Counted from the stretch's first letter, positions 1 through 8,612 are shown. The stretch is 64,000 bases of DNA from Caldilineaceae bacterium (GCA_020846635.1 JADLDO010000036.1:62001-126000), one strand, 5' to 3'. The notes: generated from the letters alone by a model not told the origin. Translations and numbers: made by a program.

Positions 1-588
1 TCGAAGGGGCTGGAGTTACGCGGGTTTATGGGCTATCCAACGCCACCAGCGTCACGACCGATCATTCAAGAGACGGTGGCTCTCTTTGACAAGGCGGGAT
101 TGTCGCGCGAGATTGTGAGCGGGGGCAGCACGCGCTATGCCTTTGAGGCACACCAGATCCCTGAGTTAACAGAGTACCGGATCGGCGAATATCCAACCGG
201 AGGGGAAGGGCATTTGCGCGCAGGGCGGCATACCGTCGAGCAATGTTCGCTGCGCGTGCAGGCAACGGTGATCAGCAAGCCGACGGCTGACCGGGTGATT
301 TTGGATTCGGGAAGCAAGACGATGAGCGCATCGGTTTTCCAGGCACCGCATGGGCCGAGCATGGGCTATCTTGTCGAGTATCCCGATGCGCGCTTCTATA
401 GTTCTTCGGAAGAGCATGGGCATGTCGATGTGTCAGCGTGTGCCAAGAAGCCGGAGATTGGGGAGCGTGTGCAAGTGCTTCCTGTGCATCCATGCCCCTG
501 TGTCAATGAACATGATGCAATTGTGGCTGTGCGTAAGGGGGTCGTTGAGGCTGTTTGGCCGGTCTACGCACGCGGCAAAATCCGCTAA
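1..588 (+). CDS. D-threonine aldolase/D-serine dehydratase-like enzyme, C-terminal part (cut by window edge)
   Basis: The frame is open to the first base, so the N-terminal PLP-binding half lies outside the window. What remains starts with the segment GLELRGFMGY, typical of the end of the alanine-racemase-like barrel. It continues into the C-terminal D-serine-dehydratase-like domain, where the H-P-C-P-C-V-N motif near the end matches the His-x-Cys zinc pair of this family. By family, the enzyme would cleave D-3-hydroxyamino acids to glycine and an aldehyde, or deaminate D-serine, in the cytosol. It ends 10 bases before the amidohydrolase gene and is probably co-transcribed with it. The exact substrate cannot be told from this fragment. 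Confidence 0.8.
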   Translation, partial: SKGLELRGFMGYPTPPASRPIIQETVALFDKAGLSREIVSGGSTRYAFEAHQIPELTEYRIGEYPTGGEGHLRAGRHTVEQCSLRVQATVISKPTADRVILDSGSKTMSASVFQAPHGPSMGYLVEYPDARFYSSSEEHGHVDVSACAKKPEIGERVQVLPVHPCPCVNEHDAIVAVRKGVVEAVWPVYARGKIR

Positions 589-598
589 GGTGGACACA

Positions 599-1441
599 AT
601 GATTGTCGATACGCATGTGCATGTATGGGAGATCGATCCGCCGCGCTATCCGATTGGGCCGACAGCTCCAGGGTGGAGCAGCTTGCCGGATGAACCAGGC
701 ACAGCCGAAGAGTTGTTGGCGGATATGGATGCCAACGGCGTGCAGTGGTCGGTTTTGGTGCAGACCAGTTGGTCTACCTGGGACAATGGCTATATCGCTG
801 ATTCGGCGGCGAAGTACCCGCAGCGTTTTATTGGGCATGGATTGGTTGACCCGCTCGATCCAAAAAATGCTGAGGTGGCACGCTATTGGATGAAGGAGCG
901 GGGATTGGCTGGATTCCGCTTTCATCCGATGTATTATGGGGATCAGAAGGTGCTGCTGCGCCCGGAGAATGGCCCTTTGTGGGAAGAGTTATCGGCCCTG
1001 GATGCGGTGGTGCAGTTTCACACGCGGGCCTATGATGCGGATCAGATTGCGGAGATTGCGACACGATTTCCGCGGATGCGCTTGATCATTGACCACATGG
1101 GCTATCCGAATGTAGATGAGCCGAATGACGCGTTTGCTCCAATTGTTGAGTTGGCGCGCTTTGAGAATGTGGTCTTTAAGCTGTCAGACGTGAAGGGGCG
1201 CTCTAAGGAGGAATTTCCTTATAGGGATGTGCATCCCTTCATTCAGTCGCTGCTTGATGCGTTTGGCGCGCAGCGGACGATCTGGGGTACGGGTTATCCT
1301 GGGCATCACCGGATAAAGCACAAGTGGTTGAGCTTGGCTGATGAGCTCCGGCTGATTCGGGAGGGGCTGCCCTTTGTGCCGGCACGCGATGCTGAGGCGA
1401 TATTGGGGGAGACTGCGGCGGCGTTGTGGCGTCTGGTGTGA
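599..1441 (+). CDS. Amidohydrolase family 2 (TIM-barrel metal-dependent hydrolase)
   Basis: A 280-residue cytosolic protein of the amidohydrolase-2 (ACMSD-like) family. The start at 599 has AAGGTGG just upstream and places the metal motif DTHVHVW at residues 4-10; the reading frame stays open upstream but that part overlaps the preceding gene. Seen are the HxH motif, a FHTRAY strand and an IDHMGYP strand carrying another metal or active-site His. The usual G-S/T-D-Y-P metal-ligand strand reads WGTGYPG, so the expected Asp is a Gly. The substrate is unknown; family members act on lactones, carboxylates and related ring compounds. It follows the D-threonine-aldolase-like gene after 10 bases. 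Confidence 0.8.
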   Translation: MIVDTHVHVWEIDPPRYPIGPTAPGWSSLPDEPGTAEELLADMDANGVQWSVLVQTSWSTWDNGYIADSAAKYPQRFIGHGLVDPLDPKNAEVARYWMKERGLAGFRFHPMYYGDQKVLLRPENGPLWEELSALDAVVQFHTRAYDADQIAEIATRFPRMRLIIDHMGYPNVDEPNDAFAPIVELARFENVVFKLSDVKGRSKEEFPYRDVHPFIQSLLDAFGAQRTIWGTGYPGHHRIKHKWLSLADELRLIREGLPFVPARDAEAILGETAAALWRLV

Positions 1442-1477
1442 GTGGGTAAAGGATTGAGGCTAAACTAAAAAGGGAAA

Positions 1478-1508
1478 CCCTCCCGGAAGCTTCAGGCTTC
1501 CGGGAGGG
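1478..1508. terminator. Palindromic terminator hairpin, CTCCCGGAAGC family
   Basis: A perfect 13-bp stem (1478-1490 with 1496-1508) and a 5-base loop lie between two convergent genes, the amidohydrolase (stop 1441) and the beta-propeller gene (stop 1556). There is no strong U-tract directly after the stem on the + strand. Related palindromes occur at 32844, 34901 and 42364, also at gene ends. Confidence 0.75.
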
Positions 1509-1555
1509 AATTGGAGGGGAAGCCGCTGGCTGGCCCCTCTTTTTGTTAGAATTTT

Positions 1556-2266
1556 TTAGAAGGAGTCGGGGGTGATGCTGGCGATCCAACCGGAGGTGGC
1601 ATCGCAGTAGTAGAAGCTGTCGTCCCAGCGGGTTAGGCAGTGAGGCTCCGGCTGGTCGCCGGGTACGGTGATGCGCGCGAGTTCATGTCCATCCTCAAGG
1701 TCGAGCTTTACGATGACACGGTGGCTGGTGAAGACCACCCAAATGCCGTTCTCCACGCGGATGACGCCGTGGGCTCGCTGGTAGGGGAGGGGGAGTGTCA
1801 GTTCCACCGTCCAATCAGCGATGCGGACTTTGCTCAAAGTTTGGCTGTGGAGGGTTGTGACCCACAAGAAACCCGGTTCAAAGTGGTCGTATTCAATGCC
1901 GTGGACGCCGCCGCCATCGGGCACGGGCCAGCGACCTTGTGTTGCACCGGAGACCGGATCCACGCGCAGGATGTCCCCCTTGCCTTTCTCGGCATCGGTG
2001 GGCCGGGCCGGTCGCCAGAGCGTTCCTGGGCCATTGGCGGCAAGCCATAGGCTGCCATCTCCATAAGTCAAACCGCTGGTATTGGAGGATTCGGTCGAGA
2101 TATCCCGGAAGAACTGGGTAACACCATATTCATTGGGGTCGCCCCAGCCGATGCTGGCAACGCGATCGGTGATCTGGTCTGCTACCCAAAGGCCATCTGC
2201 GGTCGCATGGATGCCGTTGGGCACAGAATAGGGAGAGCGAAAGAGGCGTCTGATCTGAGCTGTCAT
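1556..2266 (-). CDS. Beta-propeller (SMP-30/Vgb-like) protein
   Basis: A 236-residue protein made of repeated blades with the pattern G-(I/L)-x-x-x-x-D/G-G-x-L-W-V/L, such as NGIHATADGLWVAD, SGLTYGDGSLWLAA and HGVIRVENGIWVVF. This resembles SMP-30 gluconolactonases and virginiamycin-B-lyase-like propellers. No signal peptide is seen, so it is probably cytosolic. GGGAG precedes the ATG by about 6 bases. It lies 16 bases downstream of the Ldh2-type dehydrogenase on the same strand, so a lactonase-like step after oxidation of a hydroxy acid or sugar is possible, but this is inference from context. Confidence 0.65.
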   Translation of the reverse strand: MTAQIRRLFRSPYSVPNGIHATADGLWVADQITDRVASIGWGDPNEYGVTQFFRDISTESSNTSGLTYGDGSLWLAANGPGTLWRPARPTDAEKGKGDILRVDPVSGATQGRWPVPDGGGVHGIEYDHFEPGFLWVTTLHSQTLSKVRIADWTVELTLPLPYQRAHGVIRVENGIWVVFTSHRVIVKLDLEDGHELARITVPGDQPEPHCLTRWDDSFYYCDATSGWIASITPDSF

Positions 2267-2282
2267 AAATTACTCCCGTTGG

Positions 2283-3326
2283 CTAAAGGGCGGGTACGGC
2301 GACGCCGAGGTCCTGCGCATTCCTAACGAGCGCGTCCCAGGTGGCATCTTCGATGTTGAGTCCTGTGCTGGCACGATGCTGGCGTGTTTCGTCTTCGATT
2401 TCACCGGGCACATAGATATTGTCGAAACCGGGCATGGTGGGGGAGGACTTGACCCAATCGACGAGTATGCGGGTTTCACGTTTGAATTCGGCGGGGTCGA
2501 TGAATGCCTCGATCTTGATGGCAAGCGCAATATAACCGCTGCCGCCGCGCGTGGGGCTGGCAGAACTGCATCCCGCCCAAGAGAGGCCCCCGGCAATGGC
2601 ATCGATCATCATGGCGAGACCATAGCCCTTGTAACCAAAGGCACCCCCTAAGGGCAGCATGGCTACGCCATCTTCCCAGAAGCGGGTGGGATCATTGACG
2701 GTTTGCCCTGTGGCATCGACCAGCCAGCCGTCAGGAAGTTGTTTGCCGCGGGCGCGCATGACATCGACCTTGCCACCCGCGGCGACGCTGGTGGTGATAT
2801 CGAGCATGAGCGGCTCACCGTTCTCGACGGGTACGCTGATAGCGATGGGATTGGGGGGGAGACGGCGACCTACGCCACCATAGGGCGCTGTGAAACGAGC
2901 GCCGCCATTGAGCAGTACAACACCGATACAATCCTCTTCAGCGGCCATTGGGGGATAGGCACCCAAGCGCCCGATATGGCCGGAGTGATGGACGGCGACC
3001 GCGCCAAAGGTATGGGCGCGTGCGCGGCTGATCGCCTCTTGCATGGCAGTATAGGCCAGGACAATGCCGAAACTGCGGTTGGCGTCCCAGACTAACGAAG
3101 CCGGTGTTTCGCGCACCACTTTCTGGTTGCCCACCGGCTTGAGGTCGCCTTTGAGCAGGCTGGCGCTGTAGGCGGGGATGCGGATGATGCCGTGGGAGTC
3201 GTGGCCCATGAGGTTGGCTTCGACCAGATGATGGGATGCAACTTGGGCTTGATCGGCGGGCAAGCCGGCAGCCGCAAGCGTGGCCGCGCCAAAAGCCTCT
3301 AGAGTCGTGTGCGGTATGATAGGCAC
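2283..3326 (-). CDS. Malate/L-lactate dehydrogenase family (Ldh2/YlbC type) oxidoreductase
   Basis: A 347-residue NAD(P)-dependent oxidoreductase of the Ldh2/MDH2 family, which is unrelated to classical Rossmann LDH. The hallmark GHDSHGIIRIP lies near residues 41-51, and the HHSGHIGRLGAYP segment near residue 115 is typical. Family substrates are 2-hydroxy acids, ureidoglycolate or 2,3-diketogulonate, reduced or oxidised in the cytosol. The start is a GTG with AGGAG 8 bases upstream, and no ATG fits better. It probably heads an operon with the beta-propeller gene that follows after 16 bases. Length matches the family. Confidence 0.85.
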   Translation of the reverse strand: MPIIPHTTLEAFGAATLAAAGLPADQAQVASHHLVEANLMGHDSHGIIRIPAYSASLLKGDLKPVGNQKVVRETPASLVWDANRSFGIVLAYTAMQEAISRARAHTFGAVAVHHSGHIGRLGAYPPMAAEEDCIGVVLLNGGARFTAPYGGVGRRLPPNPIAISVPVENGEPLMLDITTSVAAGGKVDVMRARGKQLPDGWLVDATGQTVNDPTRFWEDGVAMLPLGGAFGYKGYGLAMMIDAIAGGLSWAGCSSASPTRGGSGYIALAIKIEAFIDPAEFKRETRILVDWVKSSPTMPGFDNIYVPGEIEDETRQHRASTGLNIEDATWDALVRNAQDLGVAVPAL

Positions 3327-3393
3327 AGTTCTACTCCTGATTTTTCACTGACGGTGGAATTTGATGAGGACTGGGCTGCATTGTAGCACAGAT

Positions 3394-3449
3394 GGAAAAA
3401 AAGGAAGACCCTGAGATGCGCCGCTGCACACACGGGCATCTCAGGGTCT
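3394..3449 (-). terminator. Rho-independent terminator of the YceI-like gene
   Basis: Arms at 3406-3419 and 3436-3449 form a 14-bp stem. Read on the minus strand, the stem is followed by a run of seven T (plus-strand A run near 3395-3402). It sits 17 bases past the stop of the YceI-like gene. Confidence 0.85.
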
Positions 3450-3465
3450 GGTTTGCTGCACAGCT

Positions 3466-4242
3466 TTACTGTTCGCGTGCTGTGAATTCGAGATTGACTA
3501 CAAAGTCATCGGCGACGGTCAGCGTATTGGCGAAGTCGGGCGGGGTGATGCCAAAGTCGGTCATCTTGAGCGCAGTGGTAGCGGTTCCCGTGATGGTGCC
3601 ATCCTCCAGCTTTGCCGTGATGTCGAAGGTGGCGGGCTGGGTGGTTTCATGAATGGTTAATTGGCCGACCATCTGGAAGCTGACCTCTTCACCAAGTGTA
3701 TAAGAAGTAGGGGCTCCCTCTAGGCTCTCGGCAACAAAGGTGGCTGTGGGATAGGTGTCAAATTCGGGGCCATTCTCGCGAATCCAGCTATCGCGCAATG
3801 ACTGGTTGCTTTGCAAGGTGCTTAAATCGACTGTGAAGGTGTTTTCACCCAACGGTGCGGTGAGGTCGTCCCAATTGAGTTGGAATTGGCCTTCGATGGC
3901 TTGCGTTGTGCCGACCGTGTCGGAGAGTCCGGCTGGAATGCCATATTTACCGAGGGCAAGACCAAAGAATTCTTCATCGACCTGGTAGGACGCGGAGGAT
4001 TCTTCGGGCACGATCACGTAGGTGCGCAGACCTGTGGGGAGGCTGGCGTCACTGCTGGTATCTTCTTCCGTGGAAGCGTCTGCCTGTTGATCGGCGGGCG
4101 TTTCTGCCGGAACTTCGGTAGGGTCTGGAGCGGATGTGGCTTCGGCTGCCGGGGGGGCGCTCGAAGGGGCAGGAGCACAAGCGGTCAGAATCGTAAGGAG
4201 AAGCAGAGCTGCGAGTAATTTGGAGAGAGATTTCGTCAACAT
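3466..4242 (-). CDS. YceI-family lipoprotein
   Basis: A 258-residue exported lipoprotein. Residues 1-20 form a signal peptide (MLTKSLSKLLAALLLLTILT) ending in a lipobox with Cys at about residue 22 (TACAP). A Pro/Ala/Thr/Glu-rich linker to about residue 65 follows, then a YceI-like beta-barrel domain that in this family binds isoprenoid lipids. The chosen ATG has AAGGGA upstream; the frame stays open upstream, but the extension has no signal peptide. Role: probably lipid or quinone binding at the outer face of the membrane. It follows the membrane sulfatase gene on the same strand after 80 bases. Confidence 0.82.
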   Translation of the reverse strand: MLTKSLSKLLAALLLLTILTACAPAPSSAPPAAEATSAPDPTEVPAETPADQQADASTEEDTSSDASLPTGLRTYVIVPEESSASYQVDEEFFGLALGKYGIPAGLSDTVGTTQAIEGQFQLNWDDLTAPLGENTFTVDLSTLQSNQSLRDSWIRENGPEFDTYPTATFVAESLEGAPTSYTLGEEVSFQMVGQLTIHETTQPATFDITAKLEDGTITGTATTALKMTDFGITPPDFANTLTVADDFVVNLEFTAREQ

Positions 4243-4266
4243 GATCTTCCCTTCAGAATTCGTGTA

Positions 4267-4272
4267 TTTATA
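4267..4272 (-). promoter_or_regulatory. Possible -10 element for the YceI-like gene
   Basis: The minus strand reads TATAAA 24 bases before the start codon. No good -35 hexamer is present at 16-18 bases, so this is only suggestive. Confidence 0.3.
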
Positions 4273-4322
4273 GATGTCGCGACTGCACAAGCCTTCTTCC
4301 CGTTCAGCAAGCGCTGAATGGG

Positions 4323-6209
4323 TCATTGGGTAGGTTCCTCGGTTTGAGCAACGATCCAATCGGGTGGTGTGACACCGTTTGGCAGATAGGGTGGCGCATC
4401 ATAGGGACGCTCTCCGTAGGTTTGGATCAGGGTGCGTACCAAGAGCGAGTAGAGCCCTTCGTGGTGCAGTGTTTGATCTTCGGCTGCTCCGGTGTTATCT
4501 GTGCCTGTGTCATTTGTGTCTGTGTTATCTGCGGCCTTATCTGACACGGGCTTATCTGGTATCACCAGACTCTCGACAAAGCCATATTGTTCTAAATTGG
4601 CAATGAGGGCCGGATCGTGGCTGATGATATGTACCGGCGTTTCATAGCCATCTGAGCGGCGCGAGACGCTTGGCGGCTGATGATCGCCAACGAGGACAAA
4701 GACAGCATCTTCATCCGCATGGTTGAGGATGAAATCAGTCAACATCTCCAGTTCATATTCAATGCCGCTGAGGTAGTTGGCGCGCAGTTGGGCATGGCTA
4801 ACCCCTTCTTCGGGAACCGGATCGCCTGTGGGCGAAGGGGTGTCTAGGTCGCGCCAATCCTTCACCATCGTCGGGCGTGTTTGAAAGGGAAAGTGTGAAT
4901 TTTGGGTGATATAGAACATGACAAGTGGTTTGTCTTGGTCTTGCATTGCCACATCACGCGAGTAGGCCAAGACATATTGGTCGGGCGGCGCGGGTCCCCA
5001 GCCATAGCGTGCGCCGTCATAGTCTAGGTCGTCATAGCGCAGCCACTCATCCACACCATAGAAGGTTTTGTAGCTGTTCCATTTCTTGTCCCCAAGCTGC
5101 TCAGAAATGGAAGTGGTCCAGAAATAGTGATAGCCCTGGTTGCGTAGATAGGTCCCTATGTCTGGATAGCGCGGTACTTTGGTCTGGTAGCGCTCCATCA
5201 GTGTGAGATATTGGGGATGGCTCTCGATATGCAGGCCAAAGAGCGCACTGGTATAGGCGAGCCAAGAGCCTCCGCCCCAAGTGGGGGAAATGCTAAAGTT
5301 TGATGCAAAGTGGAAATTCCCTGCTTCAAGCTCCTTCTCCGCTTTGTGAAGCATATCCATATAGGCGACGCGCCAATCTGGGCGTTTGTATAAGACGCTT
5401 CCATAGGATTCTACAAAGAGGAGATAGATATTGGGCTTCTTGGCAAGGTGATGCCTGTTGTAGTTGTAGGTGGTATAGATTTCGGCGTCGTCGAAGTTAA
5501 CGATTGAATGATAGAGCGCGACGGAGGCTGCGATGTTCTTTTCCAGCTTAAAGCTCAAACTGCTCATGACCATGCGCGGGTCGGCGGAGACGCCGCGATA
5601 GGTGAGAGCGGAGAGCAGGACGGCGACACCCAGCGCGGTTACGCCCAGGCGTGATGTGCGGCTCAACTGGCTCGGTAGCTGCCAGTCGACTAGTGTACGC
5701 AGGATGACGATGATCAGGGCGACGAGGAGAACTGCGCCCAGCAAGACGCCGAAATAGACGAGAAGCGAAATGTTGAGGTGCTCGGCGAGAAAACGTAATC
5801 CGTCCCGGATTAAGAAATAGTGGTTGTAAAAGACTGGCTCATCCCGGTATAGATAGATCATGATGCTTTCGTAGAGATAGTAGAAGAGCGCTACGAAATA
5901 GATGAACACCATAATCCAGCGTGTGGTGCCACGTCGCAACCAGCCCACATTGACCCAAAGCGCAAGCATGAGTACTAATTCGCTGTTGATTCTAAAGGGG
6001 TCTGTGTTTTCGCGCCAGATAAAGAGGTTAAAGAGGGCCGTTTTAGGGGCGCTTCGCAGTTCTGCGAGAATTTGCGGCGCGGTGCCCTCGTTGAGATTCA
6101 GCAAGTAGAGGGGCAGAAAGAGCAGTGCGTTCAACGCTAGGAAACATCCCCAAAAGACGAGGTCAGGATGCAGGCGAGATCGGCCCGATGGCTTGATGTG
6201 AGTTGTCAT
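4323..6209 (-). CDS. LtaS/MdoB-like membrane sulfatase (phosphoglycerol transferase family)
   Basis: A 628-residue integral membrane protein. About five membrane segments occupy residues 20-230. An extracytoplasmic sulfatase/alkaline-phosphatase-fold domain follows, with metal-site motifs VESYG, NSHFPF and VGDHQPP and a likely nucleophile Ser in the GGGSW segment. Family members transfer phosphoglycerol or phosphoethanolamine to lipids or glycans at the cell surface. The start at 6209 was chosen because the basic segment and first membrane helix follow directly; upstream in-frame codons look non-coding. A Asp/Thr/Asn-rich insert near the C-terminus comes from a short DNA repeat. The donor and acceptor are unknown. 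Confidence 0.82.
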   Translation of the reverse strand: MTTHIKPSGRSRLHPDLVFWGCFLALNALLFLPLYLLNLNEGTAPQILAELRSAPKTALFNLFIWRENTDPFRINSELVLMLALWVNVGWLRRGTTRWIMVFIYFVALFYYLYESIMIYLYRDEPVFYNHYFLIRDGLRFLAEHLNISLLVYFGVLLGAVLLVALIIVILRTLVDWQLPSQLSRTSRLGVTALGVAVLLSALTYRGVSADPRMVMSSLSFKLEKNIAASVALYHSIVNFDDAEIYTTYNYNRHHLAKKPNIYLLFVESYGSVLYKRPDWRVAYMDMLHKAEKELEAGNFHFASNFSISPTWGGGSWLAYTSALFGLHIESHPQYLTLMERYQTKVPRYPDIGTYLRNQGYHYFWTTSISEQLGDKKWNSYKTFYGVDEWLRYDDLDYDGARYGWGPAPPDQYVLAYSRDVAMQDQDKPLVMFYITQNSHFPFQTRPTMVKDWRDLDTPSPTGDPVPEEGVSHAQLRANYLSGIEYELEMLTDFILNHADEDAVFVLVGDHQPPSVSRRSDGYETPVHIISHDPALIANLEQYGFVESLVIPDKPVSDKAADNTDTNDTGTDNTGAAEDQTLHHEGLYSLLVRTLIQTYGERPYDAPPYLPNGVTPPDWIVAQTEEPTQ

Positions 6210-6458
6210 AGTCGTTTCGTGGACAAGTGTTACCCGGAGTGCGAAGCAATACCCGATATTATCATTCAGAGTGGGCAAACGCACAACTCTGTTTTTGCAG
6301 GTGTGGGATCTTCGTCTCAATTTAATGCTCGTCCCCATTTGATAGATGAATGGTTGATGAATAGCTGATGAATTGCTAGCCGCGGTAATCTTTGGAGGAT
6401 TGCCAGGACGCTTCTACAATAGTATGGAAACAAAACTATTCCTGGGAAAGAGTCATTT
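6210..6458. promoter_or_regulatory. Divergent control region between membrane sulfatase and ABC exporter
   Basis: No gene fits here. It carries a good -10 hexamer TACAAT at 6415-6420, with a weak -35 TTTGGA at 6391-6396 (18-base spacer), directed at the ABC exporter. Upstream are three GATGAAT repeats at an exact 11-base period (listed separately). Confidence 0.6.
6344..6376 (+). promoter_or_regulatory. Three direct repeats with 11-bp period, OmpR/PhoB-type operator candidate
   Basis: GATGAAT occurs at 6345, 6356 and 6367, giving three 11-bp units in register with the DNA helix. The array ends about 15 bases before the candidate -35 box. Tandem 11-bp direct repeats are the known arrangement of PhoB/OmpR-family binding sites. 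The binding protein is unknown. Confidence 0.5.
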
Positions 6459-8252
6459 ATGCAATCATTAAAATTTCTCGTCCGTTATGCAAAAAGCTAT
6501 ACGGGGGTGTTGGTTGTCACGGTTGTTGCGATGCTGCTCTTGGTGGGGGCGCAATTGGTGATCCCGTGGATCATTAAGACGATGGTGGCGACGGTGACAG
6601 ACCCTACGGGAATCCGAATGTCCTATGAGAGCGTGACGCGGTTGACGCTCTTGGCGCTTGCAGTGTATTTGGTGCGCGCCGGGCTTCAGTTTTTGCGCAG
6701 CTATATGGCGCATATTGCCGGTTGGGGCGTGGTCGCAGATGCGCGTGTCTTGATCTATGAGCATCTGCAAAAGCTCACGCTGCGCTTCTACAGCAACAAG
6801 CAAACGGGGCAACTCATGTCGCGGGTTGTCAACGACTCTGACAAGTTTGAACTGTTGATCGCCCATGCGGTGCCCGATTTGGTGGTCAATGCGCTGACGC
6901 TGATTGGTGTGACGGCTGTCTTGGTCAGCATCAATTGGAAATTGGCACTGCTGACAATGATCCCGATTCCGCTGATCCTGTTTGGGATGCGCGGGTTTGC
7001 CAAGTTTGTCCAGCCTGCATTTATCAAACGGCAACAGGAACTGGGCGAACTGAATGCGATTTTGGCTGATAACTTGGCGGGGATGCGGGAGATTAAGGCT
7101 TTCACGCGTGAAGAGCATGAAGCGAGTCGAATTCGCTTGCGAATCGACAATTACAAGAACTCGCTGCTCTATGCGCTCAAGATGCTGGCGATCTTTCATC
7201 CCTTTATCCAGTTGTCGTCCGCGCTGGGCACGATTGTGATTATCTATTTCGGCGGGCGCATGATTGTGGGTGAGACGTTGGCCATTGATGAACTGGTGGC
7301 GTTCTTCCTCTATTTGGACTTGTTCTACCAGCCGTTGCAGCGCTTGAGTGATTCTTGGGAACAAATTCAGGAGTCATTGGCGAGTGCTGTGCGTGTCAAT
7401 GAGTTGCTTGACGAGAATCCCGAACCCGATGAGGGCGAAGATGCCATTGTTCTGCCGGGACGGGCGCGCGGCGATTTGCGCTTTGAGGATGTGGCGTTCA
7501 ATTATTTGGATGGTGAGCCGGTTCTTGAGGGAATCACACTGAATATTCCGTCAGGCAGTACCCTGGCGTTGGTGGGGCCGACGGGTGTGGGCAAGACAAC
7601 GCTTGCCAGCCTGGTGCCGCGCTTCTACGATGTGTCCAGCGGTCGAATTACACTAGACGGTCATGATCTGCGCTCGCTTTCCCTGGCGAGCCTGCGCCAG
7701 CAGATCAGTATGGTGCTGCAAGATGTCTATCTCTTCCACGGCACAGCGCGAGAGAACATACTTTTTGGACGAGGAAATGCTACGGAAGAAGAGATGATTG
7801 AGGCGGCCAAAATTGCCAACGCCCATGAGTTTCTGGAGCGTTTGCCGGATGGATACGACACGATTATCGGCGAACGGGGTGTGAAACTTTCTGGCGGGCA
7901 GAAGCAGCGATTGTCGATTGCGCGTGCAATTTTGAAGGATGCCCCGATCCTGATCCTGGACGAAGCGACCTCGGCTGTGGACACGGAGACTGAGGCGCTC
8001 ATCCAGCAGGCTTTAGAGCGGTTGATGCAGGGGCGAACGACGATTGTGATCGCCCATCGCCTCTCCACGGTACGCAACGCCGATCAGATTGTTGTTCTGT
8101 CGGAGGGCGGCATTGCAGAGCAAGGAACGCACGCGGAATTGATGCGGCTGCAAGGAATTTATTGGAAACTCAACCAAGTGCAGCAGCGCGCGGCGATGGA
8201 CGAGTATGAGCCGGTCATGGCGCAAATGGCTGCACCCGTGACGGGAGACTGA
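6459..8252 (+). CDS. ABC exporter half-transporter, fused membrane and ATPase domains (MsbA/BmrA-like)
   Basis: A 597-residue type-I ABC exporter that would work as a homodimer. Residues 1-320 hold six membrane helices. The ATPase domain has Walker A GPTGVGKTT near residue 372, signature LSGGQKQR near 477, Walker B ILILDE near 497 and a D-loop. Family members export lipids, drugs or peptides from the inner leaflet; no substrate is indicated here. The start ATG has a weak GAAAGAG upstream. It is divergent from the LtaS-like gene and converges with the small gene at 8254, leaving one base between the stops. Length is normal. Confidence 0.9.
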   Translation: MQSLKFLVRYAKSYTGVLVVTVVAMLLLVGAQLVIPWIIKTMVATVTDPTGIRMSYESVTRLTLLALAVYLVRAGLQFLRSYMAHIAGWGVVADARVLIYEHLQKLTLRFYSNKQTGQLMSRVVNDSDKFELLIAHAVPDLVVNALTLIGVTAVLVSINWKLALLTMIPIPLILFGMRGFAKFVQPAFIKRQQELGELNAILADNLAGMREIKAFTREEHEASRIRLRIDNYKNSLLYALKMLAIFHPFIQLSSALGTIVIIYFGGRMIVGETLAIDELVAFFLYLDLFYQPLQRLSDSWEQIQESLASAVRVNELLDENPEPDEGEDAIVLPGRARGDLRFEDVAFNYLDGEPVLEGITLNIPSGSTLALVGPTGVGKTTLASLVPRFYDVSSGRITLDGHDLRSLSLASLRQQISMVLQDVYLFHGTARENILFGRGNATEEEMIEAAKIANAHEFLERLPDGYDTIIGERGVKLSGGQKQRLSIARAILKDAPILILDEATSAVDTETEALIQQALERLMQGRTTIVIAHRLSTVRNADQIVVLSEGGIAEQGTHAELMRLQGIYWKLNQVQQRAAMDEYEPVMAQMAAPVTGD

Positions 8253-8253
8253 G

Positions 8254-8592
8254 CTACTCGATCTGAGGCCAGTCAGCACCGTCATAGTAGCGTGTGCCTT
8301 GATGACCCTGACGCGGGATGGGGTGGGGTATGCGTTCGCCCGGTGTCTCGACGTAGATGAGTGAGCGGGGCCGCCCCGATTTGGGATTGGTTGCGCCTGA
8401 TTCGATGCGGGTGATGCGTAAGCGCCCGATTAAATGATTGTTGTAGATGGTGTAGACATAATCTTCAGGGGCTAACTTGCTGGGTGTGCCGGCCATGTGA
8501 AATTCGAACTCGCCGCGCGTGCCGTCGTAGAGGGTGTTGACCTCGGCTGGTGTGCGTTCGGCGGGAATGGTTTTGGTGATTCCGAAGCTCAT
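8254..8592 (-). CDS. Conserved-looking hypothetical protein, 112 aa
   Basis: A 112-residue soluble protein that I do not recognise. It has a beta-rich core (YVYTIYNNHLIGRLRITRIES) and a C-terminal tail rich in Pro, Gly and aromatic residues. There is no signal peptide, membrane segment or metal motif. The compact beta pattern could fit a small barrel, but this is a guess. AGAAAGAG precedes the ATG by about 8 bases. It lies 20 bases downstream of rarD on the same strand and is probably co-transcribed with it. Its stop is one base from the stop of the ABC exporter. Confidence 0.6.
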   Translation of the reverse strand: MSFGITKTIPAERTPAEVNTLYDGTRGEFEFHMAGTPSKLAPEDYVYTIYNNHLIGRLRITRIESGATNPKSGRPRSLIYVETPGERIPHPIPRQGHQGTRYYDGADWPQIE

Positions 8593-8612
8593 GGAAAGAA
8601 ATCTCTTTCTGG

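Noticed and set aside
350..598. N-terminal extension of the amidohydrolase gene
   Set aside because: It overlaps the preceding gene in another frame, has no family similarity, and the ATG at 599 has a ribosome site.
6468..7364. 298-codon minus-strand frame opposite the ABC exporter
   Set aside because: It mirrors a clear exporter gene; composition is Gln/His/Arg-rich and it has no recognisable domain.
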